From Alphaproteobacteria bacterium (GTDB lineage Bacteria; Pseudomonadota; Alphaproteobacteria; Rs-D84), in contig SUUM01000001.1 in assembly GCA_015062525.1 (NCBI GenBank), positions 62,001 to 126,000 of the forward strand: a DNA stretch of 64,000 bases, read 5' to 3'. Both the position numbers and the translations under genes were made by a program. The stretch's first letter is position 1. Each line of letters starts with the position of its first letter. The notes beneath the pieces were generated by a model. That model did no database searches and was not told the origin of the DNA. It saw only the letters and a program-made list of their open reading frames with translations. Positions 1 through 8,355 of the stretch are shown piece by piece.

Positions 1-40
1 AAGCAGCAATAAAACCGTATAAAAATCCAAATTTTTTCAT
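1..40 (-). CDS. N-terminal end of a secreted or membrane protein (cut by window edge)
   Basis: The first 13 codons read MKKFGFLYGFIAA on the minus strand: a Lys-Lys start followed by a hydrophobic run, which is the beginning of a signal peptide or membrane anchor. A strong ribosome-binding site (AAGGGAGA, plus-strand 47-54) lies 6 bases before the ATG. The product cannot be identified from so little. It is not rpoA, which would be expected after rpsK but does not begin this way. Confidence 0.55.
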   Translation of the reverse strand, partial: MKKFGFLYGFIAA

Positions 41-64
41 AAAGAATCTCCCTTAAAGCCTACC

Positions 65-88
65 GAATCTAAACGACCGTTTGGATTC
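65..88. promoter_or_regulatory. inverted repeat upstream of the edge gene (possible operator)
   Basis: GAATCtAAACG and CGTTTgGATTC form an 11-bp inverted repeat with one mismatch around a 2-bp centre. It lies 25 bp upstream of the start codon at 40. A second perfect pair, CCAAAC/GTTTGG, is at 188-203. The short spacer suits an operator better than a hairpin; no regulator can be named. The rest of 89-227 is AT-rich and shows no gene. Confidence 0.35.
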
Positions 89-227
89 AGCAAATTTTCC
101 TATTCTGATTATTTATTATTTTATCATATTTTCAGCGTTATTCCAAGAATATTTTATTTCCCATTTTATATCATTTTTGTGCCGAAACCAAACAACCGTT
201 TGGGCTGGGCGATTACAAGAAAGATTG

Positions 228-258
228 CCCATAAACAAATCCCGCCAAATGGCGGGAT
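228..258 (-). terminator. intrinsic terminator after rpsK
   Basis: On the minus strand AATCCCGCC-ATTT-GGCGGGATT is followed by a T-rich tract. It lies 7 bp past the rpsK stop, so it marks the end of the ribosomal superoperon. Confidence 0.85.
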
Positions 259-264
259 TCTTTA

Positions 265-648
265 TTACACGCGACGTACCTTCTTTGGACGACACCCATT
301 GTGTGGGATACGTGTAGTATCGGTAATGGACTGCACAACTAGACCGGCATTCGCCAATCCACGTACAGCAGATTCACGACCCTGACCAATACCACGCATC
401 AAAACATCAACTGTTTTCATACCCATTTCGGCGACTTTCTTACCAACTGCGTCTGCAACAATTGTTGCCGCATATGGTGTGGACTTTTTTGCGCCCTTAA
501 AATTATTTGCCCCAGCGGTTGCCCATGTCAAAACGGCGCCAGACTGGTCTGTGATTGTAATACGTGTATTGTTGTTAGTCGCAACGACATGTGCAATACC
601 ATGCGATACTTTCTTAACAACTTTTTTCTTAGCTTTTGTAACTGCCAT
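265..648 (-). CDS. rpsK: 30S ribosomal protein S11
   Basis: This 127-residue protein has the S11 hallmarks in order: an N-terminal basic tail (KAKKKVVKKV), the NNTRITITDQSGAVLTWATAG core and the C-terminal GIGQGRESAVRGL and RIPHNGCRPKKVRRV segments. It binds the 16S rRNA platform next to the decoding site. It follows rpsM but is separated from it by 163 bp holding a palindromic element. It is the last gene of the operon: a terminator follows at once and there is no rpoA-rplQ behind it, unlike most bacteria. Confidence 0.97.
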   Translation of the reverse strand: MAVTKAKKKVVKKVSHGIAHVVATNNNTRITITDQSGAVLTWATAGANNFKGAKKSTPYAATIVADAVGKKVAEMGMKTVDVLMRGIGQGRESAVRGLANAGLVVQSITDTTRIPHNGCRPKKVRRV

Positions 649-709
649 TTTATTTTAACCTTTTTTCGATGTCTTCAATTAACTATGGTGTTAATCTCTA
701 CCTTATTAA

Positions 710-817
710 AAAATTAAGATAATGTTATAAATGCGCCGTTGTTGGCGAACGAAGTGTACAAAAGCTACACGAGCGAGCCACCAACAAGCAGATATGACAT
801 TAGATTAATTTTTATTT
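710..817 (+). repeat. palindromic intergenic element, copy 1 (diverged, type B ends)
   Basis: This is a diverged member of the family described at 17547, 47132 and 49890. The left end contains TAATGTTATAAAT and the right end AGATATGACATTA, which pair through the same terminal stem as other type B copies but with a G:C pair replaced by T:A on both sides. The core reads AAGTGTACAAAAGCTAC followed by ACGAG. The variable arm (TTGTTGG...CCAACAA) is only partly paired. The right end contains the rpsM stop codon at 812-814. Confidence 0.75.
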
Positions 818-1189
818 CCCTTTTGTTGCGGAACCGGCAACCACTACACGCTTACCCTTGCGCGTGCGTGCATTTGTCTGGGTACGCTGACCACGAACCG
901 GCAAACGGTTACGATGGCGAATACCACGGTATGCCTTCAAATCCTGCAAACGTTTGATGTTCATTGTCACTTCGCGACGAACATCACCTTCTACTTTAAA
1001 GTTTTCTTCGATGTATTTCGAAATTTTAATAACATCCTCGTCTGTCAAATCTTTTGCGCGCAGACCGTCTTTTAATTTCAACGCCTTGACGATTTGTGCC
1101 GATTTTGCCGGCCCAATACCGTGAATATACTGCAACGCAATTTCAATACGTTTTTCAGTCGGAATGTTAACACCTGCTATACGTGCCAT
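812..1189 (-). CDS. rpsM: 30S ribosomal protein S13
   Basis: The 125-residue product starts [19 protein letters not shown] and ends with the basic RNA-binding tail ([20 protein letters not shown]), both diagnostic of S13 in the small-subunit head. The helix-hairpin-helix-like segment [13 protein letters not shown] is at residues 22-34. It is separated from secY by 148 bp without adk or rpmJ. Its stop codon lies inside the right end of the palindromic element at 710-817. Confidence 0.97.
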   Translation of the reverse strand: MARIAGVNIPTEKRIEIALQYIHGIGPAKSAQIVKALKLKDGLRAKDLTDEDVIKISKYIEENFKVEGDVRREVTMNIKRLQDLKAYRGIRHRNRLPVRGQRTQTNARTRKGKRVVVAGSATKGK

Positions 1190-1278
1190 TTTTCTTTTTC
1201 CTTTTTATTTAACTGCGGTTCCCCCAGTCCACCAGGTTCCCCGATACCCAAACCCACAGTTTCCCATGGGCTATTTTA

Positions 1279-1313
1279 TTTTGCCGGATAATTTTATACA
1301 AAAACCGGCAAAA
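1279..1313 (-). other. hairpin between secY and rpsM
   Basis: TTTTGCCGG and CCGGCAAAA form a perfect 9-bp stem around a 17-nt AT-rich loop. No T-run follows on the minus strand, so it looks like an intercistronic hairpin and not a terminator. It occupies the place where adk or rpmJ often sits. Confidence 0.5.
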
Positions 1314-1337
1314 GTCAAATCTTGTTTTATTTCCACA

Positions 1338-2657
1338 TTAACCGCGGAAACGCCCCTTCTTTTGTGTTTTATTAATAACACCGCTGTATTGTTTCGCAAC
1401 CAAGTACGATTGAACCTGATTAGTTGTATCCAAAACAACACCCGCCACAATCAACACGCTGGTACCACCAATTGCCAAAGGCATACCCAAATGCGTATTC
1501 AGAATAATTGGCAACACACAAACCACAATCAGATACGCAACACCAATTGCCGTCGTACGCGACACAACATTATCCAGATATTTGATTGTCTGTTCACCTG
1601 GACGCACACCTGGCACATAGCCACCCGCGTTTTTCAGATTATTGCTGGTTTCTTCGGAATTGAATATAACCGCGGTCTGGAAATACGCAAAGAATGCAAT
1701 CAAAACCGTGAACAAGAATATATACGACCAGGTTCCATATGTAAAGAAACCTAAAATTGTCTGAACGGTCAAATTCTCACTTTGAACAAAACGCTGAACG
1801 AATGCAGGCAACATCATAATAGAAGATGCAAACACAGGCCCCATAACCCCCGACATATTAACCTTAATCGGCAGATATGACGCATTAGTATTCACAACAC
1901 CATTTGCCATAACCTGACGTGGGTACAGAATCTGAATACGACGCTGCGCCTGTTCAAAGAATGCAATCAATGCAACGATACCTACAACAAACGCCAGCAC
2001 CAACGCAATCATCGCAGGTGAAATCTGACCGACTGAACCCAATGATATCAACTGGGCAATACCACCCGGCACCTCGGCAATAATACCAGCAAAGATTAAC
2101 AATGATGCGCCCTGCCCGATACCACGCGCTGTAATCTGTTCAGCCAACCACATGACGAACACAGTACCACCAACCAATGCGATAATTGCGGACATTTCAA
2201 ACGCAAAGCCTGGATTAACCACCGCGGCAACACCATTAACAGGCGCCATCGCTTCCAGTCCACGAATAACCGCCCACCCCTGAACAACCGCCAACAAAAC
2301 GGCCAAATAACGGGTATATTGGTTAATTTTTACGCGTCCTGATTCACCCTCTTTACGCAATTCCCCCAAAGACTTACTTGTTGCACTTAACAATTGCAAC
2401 ACGATAGATGCCGAAATGTACGGAAAGATGTTCAATGCCAACACAGACATACGCGACAATGAACCACCACTGAACATATCAAACATACCCATCATTCCAC
2501 TATTATCACCCTGAAAAAGGTGCAAAACCGCGGATGCATTAACACCCGGCAATGGAATGAACGACCCAATACGATAAACAACCAGCGCCCCCAACGTAAA
2601 CAGAATACGCTTCTGCAAATCGCTAAGATTACCGAAAAAGCCTTTTAAGAATTTCAT
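1338..2657 (-). CDS. secY: protein translocase subunit SecY
   Basis: At 439 residues with about ten hydrophobic segments it has the usual SecY length. Signature stretches are visible: GSFIPLPGVN near the N terminus, the plug and TM2b region (MGMFDMFSGGSLSRMSVLALNIFPYISASI), GIGQGASLLIFAGI in TM5, and GGYVPGVRPGEQT in the ribosome-binding loop. It forms the inner-membrane channel for secreted and membrane proteins and docks ribosomes through the C5 loop. It lies in the spc part of the operon directly after rplO, the standard position. Confidence 0.97.
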   Translation of the reverse strand: MKFLKGFFGNLSDLQKRILFTLGALVVYRIGSFIPLPGVNASAVLHLFQGDNSGMMGMFDMFSGGSLSRMSVLALNIFPYISASIVLQLLSATSKSLGELRKEGESGRVKINQYTRYLAVLLAVVQGWAVIRGLEAMAPVNGVAAVVNPGFAFEMSAIIALVGGTVFVMWLAEQITARGIGQGASLLIFAGIIAEVPGGIAQLISLGSVGQISPAMIALVLAFVVGIVALIAFFEQAQRRIQILYPRQVMANGVVNTNASYLPIKVNMSGVMGPVFASSIMMLPAFVQRFVQSENLTVQTILGFFTYGTWSYIFLFTVLIAFFAYFQTAVIFNSEETSNNLKNAGGYVPGVRPGEQTIKYLDNVVSRTTAIGVAYLIVVCVLPIILNTHLGMPLAIGGTSVLIVAGVVLDTTNQVQSYLVAKQYSGVINKTQKKGRFRG

Positions 2658-2680
2658 GTGTATGAACTTTTAACCATTGA

Positions 2681-2707
2681 TTGGCATCTGGACACGCCAG
2701 ATGCCAA
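2681..2707 (-). other. hairpin between rplO and secY
   Basis: TTGGCATCTGG and CCAGATGCCAA form a perfect 11-bp stem with a 5-nt loop in the 66-bp gap. There is no adjacent T-run in the direction of transcription. It is a likely RNA-processing or translation-tuning hairpin, one of a set in this operon. Confidence 0.55.
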
Positions 2708-2723
2708 ATACAGATTCAGATTT

Positions 2724-3182
2724 TTAGTTATTTTTGATTGTGCCACCGGCCTTGACAATCGCTTCTTCTGCCGCTTTGGACCATTTATCCGCAACAACAT
2801 TAACAGCTGTCTTGATTTCACCCTTGGCCAAAACTTTCAAGCCATCCAATCTGCGATTGATAACCTTTGCCGCCATCAAAGAATCAATTGTGATTTCCTT
2901 GCCTGCATCAATTTTACCTGCCGCGATAAACTTTTCGATATCGCCCAGGTTAATTGTCGCATATTCCTTGGCAAAAGGATTGTTAAAGCCAAATTTTGGG
3001 AAACGACGCAAAATTGGCATCTGACCACCCTGGAAAGTCGCCTGCTTGCGTGAACCACTACGAGCTTTCTGCCCCTTATGACCACGACCAGCTGTCTTAC
3101 CAGATCCAGACCCCATACCACGACCAACGCGGGTTGCGTTCTGACGTGCACCAAAATTATCCATCAATGCATTTAATTTCAT
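2724..3182 (-). CDS. rplO: 50S ribosomal protein L15
   Basis: The 152-residue product has the Gly/Lys-rich L15 N terminus (RVGRGMGSGSGKTAGRGHKGQKAR) and the FQGGQMPILRRFPKFGF motif at about residues 50-66. It binds 23S rRNA during large-subunit assembly. It follows rpmD by 77 bp, in the normal spc order rpsE-rpmD-rplO-secY. Confidence 0.96.
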   Translation of the reverse strand: MKLNALMDNFGARQNATRVGRGMGSGSGKTAGRGHKGQKARSGSRKQATFQGGQMPILRRFPKFGFNNPFAKEYATINLGDIEKFIAAGKIDAGKEITIDSLMAAKVINRRLDGLKVLAKGEIKTAVNVVADKWSKAAEEAIVKAGGTIKNN

Positions 3183-3259
3183 TTCTTTTACTCCTATAAC
3201 TACTATGTAGTTCTTTGTCGCACGTAAACAAGTCCTGTTTTCGTACTCGGTTTATCATT

Positions 3260-3436
3260 TTATTCAACTACTTCTACCAAGTGCGAAACCTTGGCAATCA
3301 TGCCACGTACAGATTCAGAATCTGTGATTTCCTTGGTCTTGCCGATACGTCCCAGGCCCAACGCTTTCACGATTTTGACCTGTGCTTCTGGACGACCGAT
3401 TGTACTTTTAACTTGTTTTACAACTATCTTAGCCAT
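3260..3436 (-). CDS. rpmD: 50S ribosomal protein L30
   Basis: This short 58-residue reading frame starts MAKIVVKQVKSTIGRPEAQ and ends KVSHLVEVVE. The pattern of an N-terminal beta strand, a GR...ALGLGRI segment and a terminal LVEVVE is typical of bacterial L30. It sits exactly between rpsE and rplO where L30 belongs. A GGAG-like ribosome-binding site precedes the ATG. Confidence 0.93.
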   Translation of the reverse strand: MAKIVVKQVKSTIGRPEAQVKIVKALGLGRIGKTKEITDSESVRGMIAKVSHLVEVVE

Positions 3437-3463
3437 AATTCAAACTCCTATCAATTGTCCAGA

Positions 3464-4018
3464 TTATTTTGCGTCATCCGCAGTTTCTAATTTTTTACCA
3501 TCACGACCGGCAATGATTTCCGCAACTGTCTTGCCACGACGTGCAGCAACAGTTTTTGGCGAATTCATCTTGTTAAACGCCAAGAACGCAGCACGGATCA
3601 TGTTGTTTGGATTATTAGAACCCTGAGATTTAACAACAACGTCCTGTACACCCAAGCATTCAAATACCGCACGCAACGCACCACCAGCGATGATACCAGT
3701 ACCTGGAACCGCACTACGTACAACCAGTTTGCTGGCGCCATATTTTGCTGTGCTATCATGATGCAATGTACGACCTTCCTTCAGCGGTACACGAATCATT
3801 TTTGCTTTTGCCGCCTTGGTCGCCTTTTGCACCGCAGCCTGCACTTCCAACGCTTTACCTTTACCGAAACCTACGCGACCAGCTTTGTCCCCGACAACAA
3901 CCAACGCCGAGAAAGACATATTGCGACCGCCCTTTACAGTCTTAGATACGCGGTTGATAGAAACTAATTTATCAACCAAGTTATCTGTCTGCAATTTTTT
4001 ATCATCAAAACGTGCCAT
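3464..4018 (-). CDS. rpsE: 30S ribosomal protein S5
   Basis: The protein is 184 residues. It carries the S5 double-stranded-RNA-binding N-terminal domain ([23 protein letters not shown], then [17 protein letters not shown]) and the C-terminal domain with [15 protein letters not shown] and the PNNMIRA turn. S5 helps form the mRNA entrance and affects accuracy. It lies 23 bp after rplR and 27 bp before rpmD, so it is co-transcribed with them. Confidence 0.97.
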   Translation of the reverse strand: MARFDDKKLQTDNLVDKLVSINRVSKTVKGGRNMSFSALVVVGDKAGRVGFGKGKALEVQAAVQKATKAAKAKMIRVPLKEGRTLHHDSTAKYGASKLVVRSAVPGTGIIAGGALRAVFECLGVQDVVVKSQGSNNPNNMIRAAFLAFNKMNSPKTVAARRGKTVAEIIAGRDGKKLETADDAK

Positions 4019-4041
4019 TATTATACTCCGTCTTATTCAAA

Positions 4042-4398
4042 TTAAATTCTTACGCCACCTGCGCGGATTGCTTCGCACAGTGCCTTAACACGACCATGAT
4101 AGCGATAACCGCCACGATCAAAATAACAATTGTCAGCAATTTTTGCCGCAACTACGCGTTCAGCAAATGCTTTGCCAACCAATTCGGCACCGGCAACATT
4201 CCACCCTTTGCCTGCGAACGCCTTTTCTTTGGACGAAGCAGCACAGATTGTATGCCCTTTGGTGTCATCAATCGCCTGGATTTCAATATGACGACCAGAA
4301 CGGAAAACTGACAAACGAATCTTGCCAGGATTTTTTCTTTTCAACGCACCACGATTTGCCAGTGTACGTCTTTCTTCTGAATTCAAATGTTTCAACAT
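4042..4398 (-). CDS. rplR: 50S ribosomal protein L18
   Basis: The start at 4398 (MLKHLNSEERR) is chosen because AAGGA lies 9 bases upstream; an ATG 24 bp earlier lacks such a site. The 118-residue product has the L18 core RLSVFRSGRHIEIQAIDDTKG, ...KAFAGKGWN... and the FDRGGYRYHGRVKALCEAIRAGG ending. L18 joins 5S rRNA to the large subunit. It sits between rplF and rpsE as usual. Confidence 0.95.
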   Translation of the reverse strand: MLKHLNSEERRTLANRGALKRKNPGKIRLSVFRSGRHIEIQAIDDTKGHTICAASSKEKAFAGKGWNVAGAELVGKAFAERVVAAKIADNCYFDRGGYRYHGRVKALCEAIRAGGVRI

Positions 4399-4421
4399 TT
4401 TCTTTTTCCTTTTTTCCGACA

Positions 4422-4435
4422 TCCGTAACAGCGGA
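4422..4435 (-). other. small hairpin between rplF and rplR (TAACAG loop)
   Basis: TCCG-TAACAG-CGGA forms a short stem. The hairpin at 6402-6415 has the same six-base loop but a CCCG/CGGG stem, so the stems differ while pairing is kept. Confidence 0.35.
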
Positions 4436-4450
4436 CATCAAAGTTAACTA

Positions 4451-5002
4451 TTATTTCTTCTTACCTTCTTTGCGACGGATTCTTTCGCCCTTATAGAAGA
4501 TACCTTTACCCTTGTATGGGTCCACCTTGCGAACTTTGTGAATCTTGTCCGCAAACTGCCCAACCAAACATTTATCCATACCCTTAACGGTAAATTCTGT
4601 TGGTGCATCACCCATTACAACGGTCAAGCCCGCTGGAATGTCCATAACAACATCATGCGAATAACCCGCAACCAACACCAACTGATTACCCTTAACAGAT
4701 GCTTTATAACCAACACCCTTCATGTACATTGGCTTTTCAAAACCTTTGGAAACACCTTCGACCGCATTACGAATATTGCGTGCCATTGTGCCCCACATTG
4801 TACGAGAAGACTTTTCATCTGCATCTTTTGGGTTAATAACAACCTGACCTTCTTCGATAACGATATCGACCAAGCCAGCATTTTTTGTATCCAATGGCAA
4901 TTTCAATTCGCCTTTTGGACCCTTAACTACCAAAGCGTTGTCCACAATCGCGACAGATACGCCTTCACTCAGTTTAACTGGATATTTTCCTGCACGTGAC
5001 AT
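4451..5002 (-). CDS. rplF: 50S ribosomal protein L6
   Basis: The 183-residue protein starts MSRAGKYPVKLSEGVSVAI and carries the two repeated L6 domains, with the signature KGVGYKASVKGNQLVLVAGYSHDV at about residues 94-117 and the C-terminal YKGKGIFYKGERIRRKEGKKK. It lies by the factor-binding region of the 50S subunit. Spacing to rpsH is 22 bp. Confidence 0.97.
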   Translation of the reverse strand: MSRAGKYPVKLSEGVSVAIVDNALVVKGPKGELKLPLDTKNAGLVDIVIEEGQVVINPKDADEKSSRTMWGTMARNIRNAVEGVSKGFEKPMYMKGVGYKASVKGNQLVLVAGYSHDVVMDIPAGLTVVMGDAPTEFTVKGMDKCLVGQFADKIHKVRKVDPYKGKGIFYKGERIRRKEGKKK

Positions 5003-5024
5003 AACTTAATCCTCGCTTTACTAA

Positions 5025-5423
5025 TTAGATAACCTTGCACAACACTTCACCACCGACATTCATCAAACGTGCCTTGTGGTCCGTCATAACACCATTCGGT
5101 GTAGAAACGATTGCAATACCCAAACCATTTAACACCTTTGGCATTTTCGCACTGCCGGAATAAACACGGCGACCTGGCTTAGATACAACTGAAATTTCTT
5201 GGATTGCACCATTTCCGCCAACATATTTCAATTCAACAACCAAATTTGAACGATGTTCATCGATTGCTTCAACGCGGAAATCAGTAATAAAACCTTCTTC
5301 TTTTAATACAGACAAAACAGCCTGACGCAGTTTGCTGTTTGGAACGACGATTGTTTCTTTACCTGCGTTCTGACCATTACGGATGCGGGTAACCATATCG
5401 CCGATTGGGTGTGATAATGACAT
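5025..5423 (-). CDS. rpsH: 30S ribosomal protein S8
   Basis: This 132-residue protein begins MSLSHPIGDMVTRIRNGQNAG and ends with STPNGVMTDHKARLMNVGGEVLCKVI, matching S8, a primary 16S rRNA-binding protein. The ...VGGNGAIQEISVVSKPGRRVYSG segment is also typical. In model bacteria S8 represses the spc operon by binding its mRNA; no copy of that site was identified here. Confidence 0.96.
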   Translation of the reverse strand: MSLSHPIGDMVTRIRNGQNAGKETIVVPNSKLRQAVLSVLKEEGFITDFRVEAIDEHRSNLVVELKYVGGNGAIQEISVVSKPGRRVYSGSAKMPKVLNGLGIAIVSTPNGVMTDHKARLMNVGGEVLCKVI

Positions 5424-5442
5424 CTTTTACTCCTTACATGTG

Positions 5443-5460
5443 TGGGGAACCAGTCCCCCA
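5443..5460 (-). other. hairpin between rpsN and rpsH
   Basis: TGGGGA and TCCCC(C)A pair around a 5-nt loop in the 87-bp spacer. It has no T-run in the direction of transcription. Confidence 0.4.
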
Positions 5461-5510
5461 ACACCGTTTTCTTCTACCAACTGCATTGTCCACAGTTGTG
5501 CTTACTTATT

Positions 5511-5813
5511 TTACCAGCTGGACTTACGTACGCCCGGCAGCTTACCTTCACTAGCCATTGTACGAACCTGCTGACGACACAGACCGAACAAGCGCGAATA
5601 ACCGCGGGAACGACCTGTTACACTGCAACGATTACGCAAACGTGTTGGGTTTGCATTACGTGGCAATTTTGCCAACTTTTTCATTGCATCAATTCTTTCT
5701 TCTGGTGTCGCATTAACAGACATTTTTGCCTTGATTGTTTCACGCTTTTTTGCATACTGCGCAACCAGCTTTTCACGTTTATGTTGTTTGTTAATTAACG
5801 CTAATTTCGCCAT
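5511..5813 (-). CDS. rpsN: 30S ribosomal protein S14 (zinc-free type)
   Basis: The 100-residue product starts [24 protein letters not shown] and ends [17 protein letters not shown]. It is the long form without the CxxC...CxxC zinc site, as in proteobacteria; the region has [24 protein letters not shown] instead. It helps assemble the 30S head. Gene order rplE-rpsN-rpsH is canonical. Confidence 0.96.
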   Translation of the reverse strand: MAKLALINKQHKREKLVAQYAKKRETIKAKMSVNATPEERIDAMKKLAKLPRNANPTRLRNRCSVTGRSRGYSRLFGLCRQQVRTMASEGKLPGVRKSSW

Positions 5814-5832
5814 CTTTTTTAACCTTTTTTAA

Positions 5833-6378
5833 TTATTTCAAAACCAATGGCAAGCCGATTTTAGTCAGCAATGCACGTGCTTCATCATCTGTTTTCGCCG
5901 TTGTTGCGATAACAATATCCATACCACGAATGGCATCGATTTTATCAACAGAAATTTCTGGGAAAATCAAATGTTCCTTGATACCGAACGCATAGTTCCC
6001 ACGACCATCAAACTTAGATTTTGACAAACCGCGAAAGTCTTTTACACGTGGCAACGCAACGGTAATCAGTTTATCCAAGAAGTCATACATTCTTTTACCA
6101 CGCAATGTAACCTTGGTACCAATTTCCTGGCCTTCACGCAGACGATATGTTGCGATAGACTTTTTCGCACGTGTCTTAATTGCCTTTTGTGCGGCAATCG
6201 CTGTCAAATCAGCAACCGCTGAATCCAGTTTCTTTTTATCAGATACTGCTTCACCAACGCCCATGTTCAAAACAATCTTTGTCAGTTTTGGAACCGCGAA
6301 CGCATTCTTATACCCAAATTCTTTAATCAATTCAGGCACAATTTCTTTTTCATAAATTTCACGCAATCTGCTTTGCAT
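5833..6378 (-). CDS. rplE: 50S ribosomal protein L5
   Basis: The 181-residue protein begins [25 protein letters not shown] and shows the L5 motifs [12 protein letters not shown] and [26 protein letters not shown], then [27 protein letters not shown]5 binds 5S rRNA and contacts P-site tRNA. It lies between rplX and rpsN. Confidence 0.97.
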   Translation of the reverse strand: MQSRLREIYEKEIVPELIKEFGYKNAFAVPKLTKIVLNMGVGEAVSDKKKLDSAVADLTAIAAQKAIKTRAKKSIATYRLREGQEIGTKVTLRGKRMYDFLDKLITVALPRVKDFRGLSKSKFDGRGNYAFGIKEHLIFPEISVDKIDAIRGMDIVIATTAKTDDEARALLTKIGLPLVLK

Positions 6379-6401
6379 TTCTTTTTTCCTTTTGTTGTGT
6401 C

Positions 6402-6415
6402 CCCGTAACAGCGGG
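6402..6415 (-). other. small hairpin between rplX and rplE (TAACAG loop)
   Basis: CCCG-TAACAG-CGGG has the same six-base loop as the hairpin at 4422-4435, with a different but complementary stem. It lies in a 55-bp spacer. Confidence 0.35.
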
Positions 6416-6433
6416 CAACAATTTTACCTGTTA

Positions 6434-6736
6434 TTATATCTGGGCACCAGATTTCTTTGCAACGCGAACTTTCTTGCCGTTTTCTACTTTGTATCCAACA
6501 CGTGTTGCTTTTTTGGTTTTTGGATCAACCAATGCAACGTTGGAAACATGAACCGGCGCTTCGCGGTCAATAATATGACCTGGCTGTTCCTGCGTTGGCT
6601 TGATGTGCCATTTACGACGATTTACACCTTCGACAACAACACGTTCTTCTGCTGGGCGTGCTTCCAGTACTTTACCTTTGACGCCTTTGAATTTTCCCGA
6701 AATAACTACGACTTCGTCGCCTTTTTTAATTTTCAT
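6434..6736 (-). CDS. rplX: 50S ribosomal protein L24
   Basis: The start at 6736 ([18 protein letters not shown]) is preferred over an ATG 15 bp upstream because GGAAGG then stands at proper spacing. The product is 100 residues with the KOW motif [19 protein letters not shown] at the N terminus. L24 starts 50S assembly by binding the 5' end of 23S rRNA. It lies between rplN and rplE. Confidence 0.95.
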   Translation of the reverse strand: MKIKKGDEVVVISGKFKGVKGKVLEARPAEERVVVEGVNRRKWHIKPTQEQPGHIIDREAPVHVSNVALVDPKTKKATRVGYKVENGKKVRVAKKSGAQI

Positions 6737-6758
6737 TTTATGACCTTCCATCTGTTAT

Positions 6759-7133
6759 TTAGATTACTTCTGGTGCCAAAGACACGATTTTCTGAACATC
6801 GTATTTACGACGAACTTCACGGGCAATTGGCCCAAAGATACGTGTGCCAATTGGTTCAAAGTTGTTTTTGTTAATCAAAACAACCGCATTGTCGTCAAAA
6901 CGAATAATAGAACCGTCTGGACGTTTCACAGGAAACTTTGTACGAACGATAATCGCACGCTGTACTGTACCCTTTTGAACTTTACCACGTGGAATGGCTT
7001 CTTTAATAGCAACAACAATTTTGTCGCCAACTGTTGCATAACGACGATGAGAACCGCCCAAAACCTTGATGCACATTGCTTTACGTGCACCACTGTTGTC
7101 TGCAACTGTCATAACTGTTTCATTTTGAATCAT
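6759..7133 (-). CDS. rplN: 50S ribosomal protein L14
   Basis: The frame is open further upstream, but L14 always begins near MIQ.ET, and here [25 protein letters not shown] starts at 7133 behind a GGATTAAAG ribosome-binding site, giving 124 residues. The signature [20 protein letters not shown] and the [24 protein letters not shown] segment confirm the family. L14 contacts the 30S subunit in the intersubunit bridge. Confidence 0.97.
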   Translation of the reverse strand: MIQNETVMTVADNSGARKAMCIKVLGGSHRRYATVGDKIVVAIKEAIPRGKVQKGTVQRAIIVRTKFPVKRPDGSIIRFDDNAVVLINKNNFEPIGTRIFGPIAREVRRKYDVQKIVSLAPEVI

Positions 7134-7239
7134 AACTTTAATCCTTTTCCTGCAGGCGGGGCAATCCCCCACCGCTTTGTTATAGGTTCCGACTGTCGCC
7201 ACAAAATTCCCGAACCGACCTCAAAGAACCTGTTGATTA

Positions 7240-7509
7240 TTAGTCAACTACTTCTACTGCATCGTCTTTGGAAACACCAACGCGCCCCTTAACAACCCAA
7301 GACTTAGTCTTAGAAATTGGACGATGTTCTTCGATTGCAACGATTTCACCAATTTTATATTCATTGTTTTCATCGTGCGCTTTGTACTTTTTGTTCTGCT
7401 TAACGAACTTACCATACAGCGGATGACGGAAACGACGTTCCACCTCTACGACAACTGTTTTGTCGTTTGCTGTACTGATAACTGTCCCTTGCAGTATACG
7501 TCTTGGCAT
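7240..7509 (-). CDS. rpsQ: 30S ribosomal protein S17
   Basis: This 89-residue OB-fold protein has the S17 pattern [34 protein letters not shown] and [31 protein letters not shown]. It binds the 5' domain of 16S rRNA. It stands between rpmC and rplN; both spacers are longer than usual for this operon (147 and 106 bp). Confidence 0.96.
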   Translation of the reverse strand: MPRRILQGTVISTANDKTVVVEVERRFRHPLYGKFVKQNKKYKAHDENNEYKIGEIVAIEEHRPISKTKSWVVKGRVGVSKDDAVEVVD

Positions 7510-7656
7510 AACTTCTATCCCTTATACTGTTTGTTTAACCCACGGATTTTACAATATTTTTCGCGCAAAATCCCCGGATTAAATCCTGGTTTCCTTGTTT
7601 CTGACCCCGTCCATATTATCTAAAAATTTAGAAATATCAACAAAAATCAGCAATTT

Positions 7657-7848
7657 TTATTTTTTTGCAGCGTTCAATTTTGTTTTAACGCGTGCAATTT
7701 CACGACGGGTCTGACGCATAACGTGTGTTTTTGGCATCTGACCTGCTGCATGCTGGAAACGCTGATTCATCTGTTCTTTTTTCAGATCAGTCAACTTGCT
7801 TTCCAATGCTTCCATCGTCAATTCTGTTTCAACTTTCTTTTCTGCCAT
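7657..7848 (-). CDS. rpmC: 50S ribosomal protein L29
   Basis: The 63-residue, mostly helical product (TMEALESKLTDLKKEQMNQRFQHAAGQ... RQTRREIARVKTKLN) matches L29, which borders the peptide exit tunnel and is part of the SRP/trigger-factor docking site. It lies between rplP and rpsQ, the standard place. Confidence 0.94.
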   Translation of the reverse strand: MAEKKVETELTMEALESKLTDLKKEQMNQRFQHAAGQMPKTHVMRQTRREIARVKTKLNAAKK

Positions 7849-7873
7849 TTCTTGCTACCTTTTTTTGCCCTGC

Positions 7874-7892
7874 CCCGGGATTAGGTCCCGGG
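7874..7892 (-). other. hairpin between rplP and rpmC
   Basis: CCCGGGA-TTAGG-TCCCGGG is a perfect 7-bp hairpin in the 55-bp spacer, with no following T-run on the minus strand. Confidence 0.45.
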
Positions 7893-7903
7893 ACTGCAAT
7901 TAA

Positions 7904-8317
7904 TTAGTTAACTTTACGTTCAACAATTTTTGTTTTCACTGGCAGTTTCGCCGCCGCCAATGCGAACGCTTCATATGCAACTTCTGGTTTTACACCATCT
8001 AATTCGAACATGATGCGACCTGGTTTTACACGGCAAATCCAGTATTCCACCGCACCTTTACCTTTACCCATACGAACTTCGGCAGGTTTCTTGGTAACAG
8101 GTACATCTGGGAAAATACGAATCCACAATTTACCCATACGACGCATATGACGTGTAATTGCACGACGCGCTGCTTCGATTTGACGCGCAGTGATACGTTC
8201 TGGTGACATAGCCTTCAACCCAAAAGAACCGAATGCTAATTCACTGCCACCTTTCGCAACGCCGTGAATACGGCCTTTGTGCTGTTTGCGAAATTTTGTT
8301 TTTTTTGGCATTAACAT
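7904..8317 (-). CDS. rplP: 50S ribosomal protein L16
   Basis: The 137-residue protein starts [19 protein letters not shown] behind an AAGGA site and carries the L16 signatures [30 protein letters not shown] and [25 protein letters not shown]16 helps position the A-site tRNA. Order rpsC-rplP-rpmC is canonical. Confidence 0.97.
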   Translation of the reverse strand: MLMPKKTKFRKQHKGRIHGVAKGGSELAFGSFGLKAMSPERITARQIEAARRAITRHMRRMGKLWIRIFPDVPVTKKPAEVRMGKGKGAVEYWICRVKPGRIMFELDGVKPEVAYEAFALAAAKLPVKTKIVERKVN

Positions 8318-8355
8318 AATACAAATCCTTCAATTTCTAATAATTGTTTTAATTA

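Noticed and set aside
7134-7202. N-terminal extension of L14 with a CxxC ([19 protein letters not shown]...)
   Set aside because: L14 starts at MIQ in bacteria and the ribosome-binding site is directly before that ATG; the CxxC is a by-product of the open frame.
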